Positions 7,920 through 17,437 of a stretch of 64,000 bases of DNA are shown here, piece by piece. The stretch spans positions 372,001-436,000 of the forward strand of contig NZ_JACJIM010000001.1 in NCBI RefSeq assembly GCF_014138435.1, read 5' to 3'. Numbering within the stretch: position 1 is the stretch's first letter; every line of letters begins with the position of its first letter. The DNA is from Methylobacterium fujisawaense (lineage in GTDB: Bacteria; Pseudomonadota; Alphaproteobacteria; Rhizobiales; Beijerinckiaceae). The notes below the pieces were generated by a model. It searched no databases. It saw only the letters and a program-made list of their open reading frames with translations, and was not told where the DNA came from. Made by a program: the position numbers and the translations under genes.

Positions 7920-10238
7920 ATGGCCGATCAGAAGACCGACGACGTCCGGATCGAGCCCTATGACGGCCCGGCGGGCGGCTGGGGCTCGGCCCGCTCCCTC
8001 GTCGAGATCCTGACCCGTGAGGGCGTGCCGATCACCGGCTCGGCGATGCTGCTGAAGCAGAACAAGCCGGACGGCTACATGTGCACGTCCTGCGCCTGGG
8101 CGAAGCCCGCCAAGCCCCTCGCCTTCGAGTATTGCGAGAACGGCGCCAAGGCGACCGCCTGGGAGCAGACGCGGCGGCGGGCGACCCCGGACTTCTTCGC
8201 CGAACACACGGTGACCGAACTCCTCGGCTGGAGCGACTACGCCCTCGAAGAACAGGGACGCCTCACCCATCCGATGCGGTACGATCCGGAGACGGACCGC
8301 TACCGGCCCGTCGCCTGGGCGGAGGCCCTCGCGGAGATCGGCCGGGAGCTGAAGGACCTGCGCGCGCAGGACCCGAAATCGGTGGTGTTCTACGCCTCGG
8401 GACGGGCCTCCCTCGAGACCAGCTACATGTGGGCGCTGCTCGCCCGGCTTTACGGCAACAACAACCTGCCGGATTCCTCCAACATGTGCCACGAGCCGAC
8501 CTCGGTGGCGCTGCCGCAATCGATCGGCGCCCCGGTGGGCACGGTGCTGCTGGAGGACTTCGAGACCACCGATCTGATCTTCTTCTTCGGCCAGAATGTC
8601 GGGTCGAATTCGCCGCGGATGCTGCACCCGCTCCAGGAGGCGCGGCGCCGGGGCGCACAGATCATCACCTTCAACCCCCTCCGGGAACGCGGGCTGGAGC
8701 GCTTCACCGACCCGCAATCGCCGGTGGAGATGCTGACGCGCTCCTCCACCAAGATTTCGACGCAGTATCACCAAGTGAAAGCCGGCGGGGATCTCGCGGC
8801 GCTCACCGGCCTGTGCAAGGCGCTGCTCGCCCTCGACCGGGCGGCGGACGCCGCCGGCCGGCCGGGGGTCCTCGATCGCGCCTTCATCACCGAGCACACC
8901 CACGGCTTCGAGGCCTTCGTCCGCTTCTGCGACGGGCAGGATTGGGCCGCCCTGGAGCGGCGCTCCGGCCTGACCCGGACGGCGCTGGAGGCGGCCGCCG
9001 GCGTCTACGCCCGCGCGAAGGCGGTGATCGGCATCTACGGGATGGGCCTGACCCAGCACCGCAAGGGCACCGAGACCGTCCGGATGCTCGTCAACCTGCT
9101 GCTTCTGCGCGGCAATATCGGAAAGCCCGGCGCCGGGATCTGCCCGGTGCGGGGCCACTCGAACGTGCAGGGCCAGCGCACCGTCGGCATCACCGAGAAG
9201 CCCGAACTGGCACCGCTCGACCGGCTGAAGGAACTCTACGACTTCGAGCCGCCGCGGGAGAAGGGGCTCAACACGGTGGAGACCTGCGAGGGTCTCCTCG
9301 ATGGACGCGTGAAGGCGTTCATCGGGCTTGGCGGCAACTTCCTGCGGGCGATCCCCGATACCGGCCGGATGGAGCCGGCCTGGCGCCGGCAACGGCTCAC
9401 GGTGCAGGTCTCGACCAAGCTCAACCGCTCCCACCTCGTGAACGGCGCCGTCGCCTACATCCTGCCGTGCCTCGGCCGGATCGAGATCGACCGGCAGGCG
9501 AGCGGGCCGCAGGCCGTGTCGATCGAGAGCTCCACCGCGCAGTTCCATGGCTCGCGGGGGGTGGCCGATCCGGTCGGTCCGCATGTGCGCGCCGAACCCT
9601 GGATCGTGGCGGAGATCGCCAAGGCGACCCTGCCGCCGAATCCCCGCATCGACTGGGATGCCTGGGTCGCCGATTACGCGCGGGTGCGCGACGCGATCGA
9701 AGCGACCTACCCGAGCGTGTTCCACGACCTGAACGGTCGGATGTTCCAGCCCGGCGGCCTGCTGAAACCGCTGGGCGCCCGCGACCGCAAGTGGGAGACC
9801 AAGACCGGGAAGGCGAATTTCGCGGTCCCCGAGGGCCTCGAGGCCGATCCGGACCTTCCAGCCCGCGGCCCGGACGTGCTCGACCTGATCACCCTGCGGT
9901 CGAACGATCAGTTTAACACCACGGTCTACGGCTACGACGACCGCTTCCGCGGGGTGAAGGGCACCCGCGACGTGCTGTTCATGAACCGGCGGGACATCGC
10001 CCGGCTGGGGCTGAGGGACGGCCTCACCGTCGCCGTGGAGACCGAGGCCGAGGACCAAGTGCCGCGGCGCGTCGGCGGCCTGCGCGTGGTGGCCTACGAC
10101 ATCCCGGAGGGCAACTGCGCCGGGTATTATCCGGAGCTGAACGTGCTGCTACCGCTTTGGCACCATGACGAGCAGTCCAAGACGCCGGCCGCCAAGGCGA
10201 TCGCCGTGCGGGTGGCTGCCGCGACCCAGGGCCCGTGA
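7920..10238 (+). CDS. FdhF/YdeP-family molybdopterin oxidoreductase (formate dehydrogenase alpha-subunit-like)
   Basis: A 772-residue cytoplasmic molybdenum enzyme of the bis-MGD (DMSO-reductase) superfamily. The N-terminal iron-sulfur region shows only three cysteines (Cys55, Cys58, Cys72), as in the YdeP subgroup. The motif SNMCHEPTS has Cys190 where E. coli FdhH carries selenocysteine as Mo ligand, so this is the Cys form. The C-terminal cofactor-binding beta-barrel domain holds SNDQFNTT and GNCAGYYPE. In Methylobacterium a protein of this type may correspond to the FDH4 large subunit (Fdh4A), but no partner subunit is adjacent. No Tat signal is seen. The reaction (formate oxidation or acid-stress-linked redox) is inferred. 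Confidence 0.88.
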   Translation: MADQKTDDVRIEPYDGPAGGWGSARSLVEILTREGVPITGSAMLLKQNKPDGYMCTSCAWAKPAKPLAFEYCENGAKATAWEQTRRRATPDFFAEHTVTELLGWSDYALEEQGRLTHPMRYDPETDRYRPVAWAEALAEIGRELKDLRAQDPKSVVFYASGRASLETSYMWALLARLYGNNNLPDSSNMCHEPTSVALPQSIGAPVGTVLLEDFETTDLIFFFGQNVGSNSPRMLHPLQEARRRGAQIITFNPLRERGLERFTDPQSPVEMLTRSSTKISTQYHQVKAGGDLAALTGLCKALLALDRAADAAGRPGVLDRAFITEHTHGFEAFVRFCDGQDWAALERRSGLTRTALEAAAGVYARAKAVIGIYGMGLTQHRKGTETVRMLVNLLLLRGNIGKPGAGICPVRGHSNVQGQRTVGITEKPELAPLDRLKELYDFEPPREKGLNTVETCEGLLDGRVKAFIGLGGNFLRAIPDTGRMEPAWRRQRLTVQVSTKLNRSHLVNGAVAYILPCLGRIEIDRQASGPQAVSIESSTAQFHGSRGVADPVGPHVRAEPWIVAEIAKATLPPNPRIDWDAWVADYARVRDAIEATYPSVFHDLNGRMFQPGGLLKPLGARDRKWETKTGKANFAVPEGLEADPDLPARGPDVLDLITLRSNDQFNTTVYGYDDRFRGVKGTRDVLFMNRRDIARLGLRDGLTVAVETEAEDQVPRRVGGLRVVAYDIPEGNCAGYYPELNVLLPLWHHDEQSKTPAAKAIAVRVAAATQGP

Positions 10239-10283
10239 GCGGCGTGTCTGGCGTCCGGTCGCGCGTTCCGGCAAGGAACGACC

Positions 10284-11654
10284 ATGGACCAAGCGACCCC
10301 ACCCGATGCACGACCGGACACTCCGGTGGAGTCGCGGCTGCGCGCCCTCCTCGACCGGATCGCCGGCGGGGCGCCCCTGCATGAGCCGGGCGCGGACCTG
10401 TCGCAGCTGAGCGCCGGGCCGGACGCGCTCGCCGCACAGCCGGACGCCGGCATCGGCACGGACGTCGAGTCCGGCGGACTGGCGCTGGCCGGTGCGGACC
10501 TGTCCCGTGCCCGCATGGAGCAGGCCGACCTCTCCGGCGCCAACCTGCGCCGGGCACGCCTCGCCGGCGCCGTCGGACGCTCGACGCGCTTCACCGGCGC
10601 AATCCTGGAGGAGGCCGACCTGTCCGAGGCCGACCTCTCGGGGGCGGACTTCACCGGCATCGTCGCCGGTCAGGTGAAGTTCGCCGGGGCGATGCTGGAG
10701 GATGCCCGCTTCGGGCACGCCGCGATGCGCTTCGCCGACCTGTCCGGCGCCCTCCTGGACGGGACCGATTTTGCCGAGGCCGACCTCTGGGGGGCGGATT
10801 TCTCCGGGGCGGATGCGGACGACACGGTCTTCCGCGGGGCGCGGCTCGACGAGGCCAAGCTCGCCGACGCCAACCTGACCCATGCGGATTTCGCCGAGGC
10901 GAGCCTGACCAAGGCGTCGCTTGCCGGCTCGCGGCTGCGGGGGGCGCATTTCACCGGGGCGAAGCTCGACGGTGCCGATCTCTCGGGCGCGGATCTCTCG
11001 GACACCGACCTCGTGCGGCTGAACCTCGGCACCTGCCGCCTGCGGCATGCCCGCTTCGCCGGCGCCTGGCTCAACGGAACGCGCATGAGCGTGGAGCAGC
11101 TCGGCGGGGCGGTGGGCGAGGAGGTGGCCGGCGCCTACGAGGCCGCCCAGGCGAGCTACCTCGCGCTGGAGCAGAACTGGAAGAGCATCGGAAGCCACGA
11201 CGCGGCGAGCTGGGCCTACAAGCGCGGCCGGCGGATGGGCCGCTTCCATGCCGGCCAGCAGGCCCGCGGCGCCTGGGGCGCCCGGGACGGGGCCGGCTTC
11301 CTGCGGCACGGCTATCGCTGGACCGCGGACCGCTTCGTCGAGTGGCTGTGCGATTACGGCGAGAGCCTGTCGCGCATCGCCCGGGCCTTCGCCCTGCTGA
11401 TCGTGGTGTTCGCGGGCCTCTTCGGGCTCACCGGCGGCCTGTTCATCCTGGAGGGGCCGGAGGCGGGGCCAACCTACAATCCCCTCGACCTCCTGAGCTA
11501 CAGCGCGCTCAACATGATGACCGCCAACCCGCCGGAGATCGGCCTCAAGCCCACCGGCCGCGTCACCAACCTGCTGGTCGGCATCGAGGGCGGCGTCGGC
11601 ATCATCCTGATGGGGCTCTACGGCTTCGTCCTGGGCAACCGCCTGCGGCGGTGA
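10284..11654 (+). CDS. Pentapeptide-repeat protein with C-terminal two-helix channel-like membrane domain
   Basis: A 456-residue protein in two parts. Residues from about 70 to 260 are pentapeptide repeats of the A(D/N)LSx form (for example [13 protein letters not shown]), predicted to form a right-handed quadrilateral beta-helix. The C-terminal 100 residues hold a hydrophobic helix at about 365-388 ([17 protein letters not shown]), a re-entrant-like segment ([17 protein letters not shown]) and a second helix ([18 protein letters not shown]) at about 425-450. This helix-pore-helix layout recalls two-TM ion channels (Ion_trans_2), but a TVGYG-type selectivity filter is absent. It starts 45 bases after the molybdoenzyme. 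Function is unknown; an inner-membrane location is likely. Confidence 0.85.
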   Translation: MDQATPPDARPDTPVESRLRALLDRIAGGAPLHEPGADLSQLSAGPDALAAQPDAGIGTDVESGGLALAGADLSRARMEQADLSGANLRRARLAGAVGRSTRFTGAILEEADLSEADLSGADFTGIVAGQVKFAGAMLEDARFGHAAMRFADLSGALLDGTDFAEADLWGADFSGADADDTVFRGARLDEAKLADANLTHADFAEASLTKASLAGSRLRGAHFTGAKLDGADLSGADLSDTDLVRLNLGTCRLRHARFAGAWLNGTRMSVEQLGGAVGEEVAGAYEAAQASYLALEQNWKSIGSHDAASWAYKRGRRMGRFHAGQQARGAWGARDGAGFLRHGYRWTADRFVEWLCDYGESLSRIARAFALLIVVFAGLFGLTGGLFILEGPEAGPTYNPLDLLSYSALNMMTANPPEIGLKPTGRVTNLLVGIEGGVGIILMGLYGFVLGNRLRR

Positions 11655-11680
11655 GGCCGATCGCTCCGGCGCGGCGCAAG

Positions 11681-11710
11681 CGGCTCATCGCGGCTCATCG
11701 CGGCTCATCG
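11681..11710. repeat. 10-bp tandem repeat, three perfect units
   Basis: The unit CGGCTCATCG is repeated three times head to tail at 11681-11710, followed by a partial fourth copy. It lies in the 72-base space between two convergent genes (the pentapeptide protein and the OhrR-type regulator). No coding role. Confidence 0.85.
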
Positions 11711-11726
11711 CGGCTCCGAGGGCGCC

Positions 11727-12197
11727 TCAGTCGCTCACGCTGAGCCGCTCGATGACGAGGCTGAGATCCTTGCGGAGGGCGCGGATCTCCGGCTCGCTGA
11801 GTTCGAGCTGGCACATCACGCTCTCGCGGACGGACACCGCGTCGGCGCGCAAGGCGGCGCCTTCGGGCGTCAGGGCGATCTCGACCTCGCGCTCGTCGGA
11901 CTGGCGGCGGGTCCGGAGCAGGAAGCCCGCGCTCTCCAGGCGCTTCAGCACCGGTGTCAGCGTGCCGGAATCCAGACGCAGGCGCCGGCCGATCTCCGAC
12001 ACGGTGACGCCGTCCTGCTCCCACAGCACCAGCAGGACCAGATATTGCGGGTATGTCAGTCCGAGCCGCTCAAGCAGGGGCCGGTACGACTTGGTCATTC
12101 GATGCGCGGCAGCATAGAGCGCGTAGCAAAGCTGGTTATCGAGAAGCAGCGGATCCGTCTCCGGCTCCGCCTCAGCCGTATCGGCAATATACGCCAT
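11727..12197 (-). CDS. ohrR: OhrR-type MarR-family transcriptional regulator
   Basis: Winged-helix repressor of the MarR family, 156 residues from the ATG at 12197; an in-frame ATG upstream at 12287 is less likely because the extra 30 residues are outside the family alignment. OhrR marks are the N-terminal reactive Cys in NQLCYALY, the [13 protein letters not shown] helix and the DNA-binding region [19 protein letters not shown], followed by the wing ([10 protein letters not shown]). OhrR senses organic hydroperoxides by oxidation of that Cys and derepresses the peroxidase gene ohr. No ohr gene is in the window, so its target lies elsewhere or differs. Confidence 0.88.
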   Translation of the reverse strand: MAYIADTAEAEPETDPLLLDNQLCYALYAAAHRMTKSYRPLLERLGLTYPQYLVLLVLWEQDGVTVSEIGRRLRLDSGTLTPVLKRLESAGFLLRTRRQSDEREVEIALTPEGAALRADAVSVRESVMCQLELSEPEIRALRKDLSLVIERLSVSD

Positions 12198-12255
12198 ATC
12201 GTTCGCCCATCGCGGTCCACGCACCGCCACTCTCGACCGCGACCGCAGGTCCGTG

Positions 12256-12288
12256 ATTATACCATAACACGGGATGCCGGCGCGCAAG
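12256..12288 (-). promoter_or_regulatory. Possible promoter of the OhrR-type gene
   Basis: On the minus strand a perfect TATAAT hexamer (12256-12261) stands about 60 bases before the ATG at 12197. A weak CTTGCG-like hexamer lies about 20 bases further upstream. The TATAAT overlaps an imperfect inverted repeat (GTGTTAT / ATAATCAC), which could be the site through which the regulator controls itself. In such GC-rich DNA a TATAAT box stands out, but the -35 is poor. Confidence 0.35.
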
Positions 12289-12320
12289 ATCCAGACGTGT
12301 GATCCGTTCTCTCAACAACC

Positions 12321-13763
12321 CTATGTGGTTCGTCGCCCGTCTTCGGCGCGCGTCAGCGCCGCCAGGGCGGCGAGGAAGCCGGCCTCGTCCTCCAGGGTCC
12401 GGAGGTCGAGGCGGACGGCCTCGTCGCTGATGCGGCCGATCACCGGCACCGGAAGCCGGCGCAGCTCCTCGGCGAGCCGCCGGCACCGTCCGCCGCCGCC
12501 CCGTCCCCCCGGGGCGTTCGGCGTCAGGACCAGGGCGGCGCTGGGAAGCGTCTCCACCGGCAGGGCGCCGGATCCGATCTGGCTGATGCAGTCGGCGACC
12601 GAGACCGTGGCCCGGCCGGCGAGCCGCTCCGCCACCGCGGGGGCGAGGCGCTCGGCCTGTGCGGCGATCGCGTCCCGCTCGCGGGTGAGGAGCCGCAGGG
12701 TCGGCAGCTCCGCACGCAGCCGCTCGGGATACAGATAGAGCCGCAGCACGGCTTCGAGGGCCGCGTAAGTCATCTTGTCGACGCGTAGGGCGCGCTTCAG
12801 GGGGTTCTTGCGCACACGGGCGATCAGGTCCTTCCGGCCGGCGACGATGCCGCACTGGACCGCGCCGAGCAGCTTGTCGCCGCTGAAGGTCACGACATCC
12901 GCCCGCTCCAGGGCGGCCCGGACCGTGGGCTCGGGGGGCAGGCCGTAGGCCGCGAGGTCGACGAGGCTGCCGCTGCCGAGGTCGTCCGCCAGCGGCACGC
13001 CCCGCTCCCGGCAGAGGGCGTGGAGGGCGACGGGATCCGCCGCCGCGGTGAAGCCCGCGATGGCGTAGTTGCTCGGATGCACCTTCATCACCAGGCCGGT
13101 GCGGGGCCCGAGGGCCTCCGCGTAGTCGCGCAGGTGGGTGCGGTTGGTGGTGCCGACCTCGCGCAGGCGGCAGCCGGCCCGCACCATCACGTCCGGCACC
13201 CGGAACGAGCCGCCGATCTCCACGAGCTCGCCGCGGGAGACCACCACCTCCTTGCGCATGGCGAGCGCGTTCAGCACCAGCAGGACCGCCGCCGCGTTGT
13301 TGTTGACGACCACCGCGGCCTCGGCGCCGGTCAGGCGGCAGATCAGCGCCTCGACATGGTCGTCGCGCTCGCCGCGGGCGCCGGTCGCCAGATCGAATTC
13401 GAGGTTGCTCGCCTGCACCATCACGGCGGCCACCGCCTCCGCGGCCGAGCGGGGCAGCAGGGCGCGACCGAGATTGGTGTGGAGCACCGTCCCGGTCAGG
13501 TTGAAGACCGGCCGCAGGGACGGGCGGCGCTCGGCGGCGAGCCGCGCGGACGCTTCGGCCCGGATCGCCGCCGCGTCCGGGACGGGGCCGCCCCCGGCCC
13601 GGATTCCCGCCAGAACCGTCCGGATGGCGTCCGTGAAGGCCGTCCGTCCGTAGGTCTCGAGTTCCGCGGGCGACGCGGCGCCGACGAGGCGCTCCACCGA
13701 GGGGATCCGGCGCGGGGACGGCACCGGATCGTCGGCCGGGGGGGTGGGGACGGGCGCATTCAT
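12321..13763 (-). CDS. selA: L-seryl-tRNA(Sec) selenium transferase
   Basis: PLP enzyme converting seryl-tRNA(Sec) to selenocysteinyl-tRNA(Sec) using selenophosphate, cytoplasmic decamer. Its 480 residues match the family (E. coli 463). The N-terminal domain includes the conserved [16 protein letters not shown] segment. The Schiff-base lysine is Lys297 in [14 protein letters not shown], near E. coli Lys295. The C-terminal part includes [15 protein letters not shown]. selB, selC and selD are not in the window. The nearest molybdoenzyme (7920-10238) uses Cys, not Sec, so its client selenoprotein is encoded elsewhere. Confidence 0.95.
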   Translation of the reverse strand: MNAPVPTPPADDPVPSPRRIPSVERLVGAASPAELETYGRTAFTDAIRTVLAGIRAGGGPVPDAAAIRAEASARLAAERRPSLRPVFNLTGTVLHTNLGRALLPRSAAEAVAAVMVQASNLEFDLATGARGERDDHVEALICRLTGAEAAVVVNNNAAAVLLVLNALAMRKEVVVSRGELVEIGGSFRVPDVMVRAGCRLREVGTTNRTHLRDYAEALGPRTGLVMKVHPSNYAIAGFTAAADPVALHALCRERGVPLADDLGSGSLVDLAAYGLPPEPTVRAALERADVVTFSGDKLLGAVQCGIVAGRKDLIARVRKNPLKRALRVDKMTYAALEAVLRLYLYPERLRAELPTLRLLTRERDAIAAQAERLAPAVAERLAGRATVSVADCISQIGSGALPVETLPSAALVLTPNAPGGRGGGGRCRRLAEELRRLPVPVIGRISDEAVRLDLRTLEDEAGFLAALAALTRAEDGRRTT

Positions 13764-13950
13764 GTCAGGTCAGAGATAACCATCCCCCGGCACGGAGCCA
13801 GTCCGTTCCGGCGCGGATAATGCGCGCAGGTTGTTCAGTCTCCGCCCCGACGGTAAGGGCAGATCTGGAAATCGGCGGCCGAGAGTCCATCGCACCCGCG
13901 CGGGGCGGGCTCGGCCGCGCCCCCGCCGAGCCCTCTCGGGAGACGCCGCC

Positions 13951-15381
13951 ATGTCCCGATCTTCGATCCAGATCCACCCGATGATCCTGTGCGGGGGGAC
14001 GGGGACGCGGCTGTGGCCGGCGTCGCGGGAGAGCATGCCCAAGCAGTTCGCCCGGCTGGTGGATGCCGAGCGCTCGACCTTCCAGGCGACGCTGGCGCGG
14101 GTGTCGGACGCGTCCGTCTTCGCCAGGCCCACGGTCATCGCCTCGGCGGAGGCCCGCTTCATCGTCGCCGAGCAGCGTGACCAGCTGGGTCTTGCCGCCG
14201 ACATCCTGCTGGAGCCGCAGGGCCGCGACTCGGCCGCCGCCGTGGCGGTGGCCGCACTGCATGCCGCCGCCGCCGACCCGCAGGCCGTGGTGCTGATCCT
14301 GGCCGCCGACCATGTCGTGCCCGACACGGAGGCCTTCGTCGACGCGGTGCGGCGCGCGGCCGCCGGCGCCCAGGCCGGCTACACCATGACGCTCGGCATC
14401 GAGCCGGACCGGCCCGCCACCGATTACGGCTACATCCGCCGGGGCGAGCCGATCGCCGAGGCGCCCGGCGCGGCCCGGGTCGCCCGCTTCGTCGAGAAGC
14501 CCGACCGGGCCGGCGCCGAGGCGCTGATCACGGACGGCGCCCTGTGGAACTCGGGCTACTTCCTGTTCCGCGCCGACCTGATGCTGGCCGAGCTGGAGGC
14601 GTTCGTCCCCGAGGTGCTGGCGGCCGCGCGCGCGGCGCTGGAGGCGGCGGTGACCGACCTCGACTTCGTGCGCCTCGATGCGGCGGCCTTCGCCCGGGCG
14701 CCCAAGATCTCGATCGACTACGCGGTGATGGAGCGGACCGCCCGGGCCGGGGTGCTGCCGGTGTCGTTCTCGTGGTCGGATGTCGGCACCTGGGACGCGG
14801 TCTGGCAGGTGCTGGACCACGACGCGGAAGGCAACGCCGTGCGCGGCCGGGTGTCGCTGATCGGCACGAAGAACAGCCTCGTGCACAGCCAGGGCGAGGG
14901 CCTGACCGCGGTGGTCGGCCTGGAGGACGTGGTGGTGGTCTCCACCCCCGACGCGGTGCTGGTGGCCTCCAAGGCGCATTCGGGCCAGGTGAAGGATCTG
15001 GTCAACGCCCTGCGGGCCTCGGGCGCGCCGGAGGCGGACGCGCATCTGCGGATGTACCGGCCCTGGGGCTGGTACCAGCGCATCGACATCGGCGAGCGCT
15101 TCCAGGTGAAGCGGATCCAGGTGGTGCCGGGCGGGCGCCTGTCGCTGCAGAAGCACTACCACCGGGCGGAGCACTGGGTCGTGGTGCGCGGCACCGCCGA
15201 GGTGACGATCGACGACCGGGTGGTGCTGGTCCACGAGAACGAGGCGGTCTACCTGCCGATCGGCTCGATGCACCGGCTGGCCAATCCGGGGAAGATCCCG
15301 CTGGAGCTGATCGAGGTCCAGGTCGGCTCCTATACCGGCGAGGACGACATCATCCGCGTGGAGGACATCTACGGACGCTGA
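13951..15381 (+). CDS. manC: Mannose-1-phosphate guanylyltransferase / mannose-6-phosphate isomerase
   Basis: Bifunctional type II enzyme making GDP-mannose for polysaccharide synthesis. The ATG at 13951 leads straight into the nucleotidyltransferase motif GGTGTRLWPASRE. Other marks are ILAADHVV, FVEKPD and the GYFLFRADLM region. The C-terminal third is a cupin-type isomerase domain with QKHYHRAEHW and VYLPIGSMHRL. The 476-residue length is normal. The open frame continues upstream to 13831, but that extension is arginine-rich and unlike the family. No other polysaccharide genes are adjacent. Confidence 0.94.
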   Translation: MSRSSIQIHPMILCGGTGTRLWPASRESMPKQFARLVDAERSTFQATLARVSDASVFARPTVIASAEARFIVAEQRDQLGLAADILLEPQGRDSAAAVAVAALHAAAADPQAVVLILAADHVVPDTEAFVDAVRRAAAGAQAGYTMTLGIEPDRPATDYGYIRRGEPIAEAPGAARVARFVEKPDRAGAEALITDGALWNSGYFLFRADLMLAELEAFVPEVLAAARAALEAAVTDLDFVRLDAAAFARAPKISIDYAVMERTARAGVLPVSFSWSDVGTWDAVWQVLDHDAEGNAVRGRVSLIGTKNSLVHSQGEGLTAVVGLEDVVVVSTPDAVLVASKAHSGQVKDLVNALRASGAPEADAHLRMYRPWGWYQRIDIGERFQVKRIQVVPGGRLSLQKHYHRAEHWVVVRGTAEVTIDDRVVLVHENEAVYLPIGSMHRLANPGKIPLELIEVQVGSYTGEDDIIRVEDIYGR

Positions 15382-15511
15382 GCGCGTAGGACCCGACCTC
15401 CCTGCGACCCGATCGCCCGCAGACGCGCTCGGAACATGCGGCCTCCCCGATCGATAGCACAGCGTGTGGCCGCTTCCGTGCGGCCGCGCCGGGCAGCATC
15501 GGGGATACCGC

Positions 15512-16525
15512 ATGACGCATAAGCCGCTCCGCGCGCAGGTGATCGTGATCACCGGCGCCTCGTCGGGCATCGGCCTCGCCACGGCCCGTATGGCGGCCGA
15601 ACGCGGCGCCCGGGTGGTGCTGGCGGCGCGCAGCGGCGACGCCCTGGCGCGCATCCGGGCCGAGATCGAGGGCGTCGGCGGCAAGGCGATCGACGTCGTG
15701 GCCGATGTCGGCCGGCGGGCCGACGTGCAGGCGGTCGCCGACCGGGCCGTGGCGACCTTCGGCGGTTTCGACACCTGGGTGAACGTCGCGGGCGGCTCGA
15801 TATACGGCCGGCTGCGCGAGATCAGCGACGCCGACCATGAGCGCCTGATCCAGACCAACTTCTGGGGCACCGTCTACGGGTCCCTGGTGGCGACCGAGCA
15901 CCTGCGGCAGCACGGTGGCGCCCTCATCAACGTCGGCAGCATCGCCTCGGATCTCGCCTTCCCGTACCAGGGCATGTACGCGGCCTCGAAACACGCCGTG
16001 AAGGGCTTCACCGATGCCCTGCGCATGGAGCTGATGGACGAGAAGGCGCCGGTCTCGGTGACGCTGATCAAGCCGGCCTCGATCGACACGCCCCTGCCCC
16101 AGCGGGCGCGCAACTACATGGACCGCGAACCGAGCCTGCCGCCTCCGATCTACCCGCCGGAGGAGGTCGCCAACGCCATCCTGCACGCGGCCGTGCACCC
16201 GCAGCGCGACATCATCGTGGGCGGGGCCGGCAAGGCCTTCGTGGCCGGCAAGGAATTCGCACCCGGGGCCTACGACCACCTCAGCTCGGCGATCATCGCC
16301 CTGCAGAAGCGGACGGACGCGCCGCGCAATCCGGACGGCGCCCTGCATGCGCCGGTGGCGGCCGGCGAGACGCGGGGCGACCCGCCCGTCCCGGTCATGC
16401 GGACCAGCGCCTATACCCGTGCGAGCCTGCACCCCCTCGCCGCCGCGGCCGGCCTCCTCGGCGTCGGCGCGGTCACGGCCTTCGCGGTGCTCGGCCCATC
16501 GTCCGGGCGCCGGCGGCGCCTGTAA
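15512..16525 (+). CDS. SDR-family oxidoreductase with C-terminal hydrophobic tail
   Basis: Short-chain dehydrogenase of 337 residues. The Rossmann motif GASSGIG is near residue 15, the NAD(P) loop region VNVAGG is present, and the catalytic pair is Tyr156/Lys160 in YAASK with Ser in NVGSIAS. Unlike the usual 250-residue SDRs it has about 80 extra residues ending in a hydrophobic helix (AAAAGLLGVGAVTAFAVLG) and a basic end, so it may be tail-anchored in the membrane. Start chosen at the ATG at 15512. The stop codon abuts the GTG of the following hydrolase, so the two are probably translated together. Substrate unknown. Confidence 0.9.
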   Translation: MTHKPLRAQVIVITGASSGIGLATARMAAERGARVVLAARSGDALARIRAEIEGVGGKAIDVVADVGRRADVQAVADRAVATFGGFDTWVNVAGGSIYGRLREISDADHERLIQTNFWGTVYGSLVATEHLRQHGGALINVGSIASDLAFPYQGMYAASKHAVKGFTDALRMELMDEKAPVSVTLIKPASIDTPLPQRARNYMDREPSLPPPIYPPEEVANAILHAAVHPQRDIIVGGAGKAFVAGKEFAPGAYDHLSSAIIALQKRTDAPRNPDGALHAPVAAGETRGDPPVPVMRTSAYTRASLHPLAAAAGLLGVGAVTAFAVLGPSSGRRRRL

Positions 16526-17437
16526 GTGGCCGCTGGCACGGAGGCTCTGCCCGGCGCCGCTCGGCCGGCGCAGGGAGCCGGGGCCGATCCTCGGATCGTG
16601 CCGCGCCGGATCGTCGCTTTGGCGCAGGACCGGACGATCGCCTACGCGGAGACCGGCACCGGACCGGATCTCGTGGCGATCCACGGCACGTTGATGTGCC
16701 TGGAGGACGTCTGGCTCGGCCCCGTGCCGGCACTGGCCGAGCATTTCCGCGTGGTCGCCGTCGACCGACCGGGCCACGGCTTCAGCCGACGCCCGCGGGG
16801 CGCCGCCGCCGACATCTGGGATCAGGCCGCGAGCATCCGGGAAGCCGTGCAGCGCCTCGGCCTGCGGCGGCCGGTGATCCTGGGTCACTCGTTCGGCGGG
16901 GCCGTCGCCCTGGCGTACGGGATGCTCCATCCGGAGGAGATCGCCGGCGTCGTGGCCCTGGCGCCGATCTGCTTCCCGGAGCCGCGGCTGGAGCAGGTGC
17001 TGTTCGGGCCGCGGGCGCTGCCGTTCGGCGGCGACGCTCTGTCGGCCCTCCTGGCCGCGAGCAGCGACCGGATGCTCCTGCCGCTCCTGTGGAACGCGAT
17101 GTTCTTTCCCGAGGCGATGCCGCCGCGCTTCGCTCGGGTCTTCCCGTTCGATCTCGCGGGTCGCCCGGGGCAGATCACCGCCGAGGGGGAGGATGCCGGC
17201 TGGCTCTGGCCGGCGCTGACCCGCAGCGTCCTCGGCTACCCGTCGCTGCACCGGCCCGTCCGCATCCTGGGCGGCAGCGCCGACCTGGTGGTGAACAGCA
17301 CCCTGCACGGAATGCGGGCGGCCGGGATGATCCCCGGCGCGCGGTTCGAACGTCTGCCGGACGCCGGCCACATGCTCCATCATTTCCAGGCCGCTGCGGT
17401 CGTGCGCGCGGCCTGCGCGGTGCAAGCCTGCGCCTGA
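16526..17437 (+). CDS. Alpha/beta-fold hydrolase
   Basis: A 303-residue alpha/beta hydrolase starting at a GTG that directly follows the TAA of the SDR gene, with no spacing. The oxyanion motif AIHGTLM, the DRPGHGFS segment, the nucleophile elbow GHSFGG (Ser122) and the C-terminal His in PDAGHMLHHF are all present, so the Ser-Asp-His triad appears intact. Likely an esterase, lactonase or similar; the exact substrate cannot be told. Coupling with the SDR suggests both act on one small molecule. Confidence 0.88.
   Translation: MAAGTEALPGAARPAQGAGADPRIVPRRIVALAQDRTIAYAETGTGPDLVAIHGTLMCLEDVWLGPVPALAEHFRVVAVDRPGHGFSRRPRGAAADIWDQAASIREAVQRLGLRRPVILGHSFGGAVALAYGMLHPEEIAGVVALAPICFPEPRLEQVLFGPRALPFGGDALSALLAASSDRMLLPLLWNAMFFPEAMPPRFARVFPFDLAGRPGQITAEGEDAGWLWPALTRSVLGYPSLHRPVRILGGSADLVVNSTLHGMRAAGMIPGARFERLPDAGHMLHHFQAAAVVRAACAVQACA

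Noticed and set aside
8461..8520. In-frame selenocysteine codon in the formate-dehydrogenase-like gene
   Set aside because: The position reads TGC (Cys190). No in-frame TGA exists.
7800..10058. Minus-strand frame of about 752 codons over the molybdoenzyme
   Set aside because: Antisense shadow, no domains, and it would also cross the metallothionein promoter.
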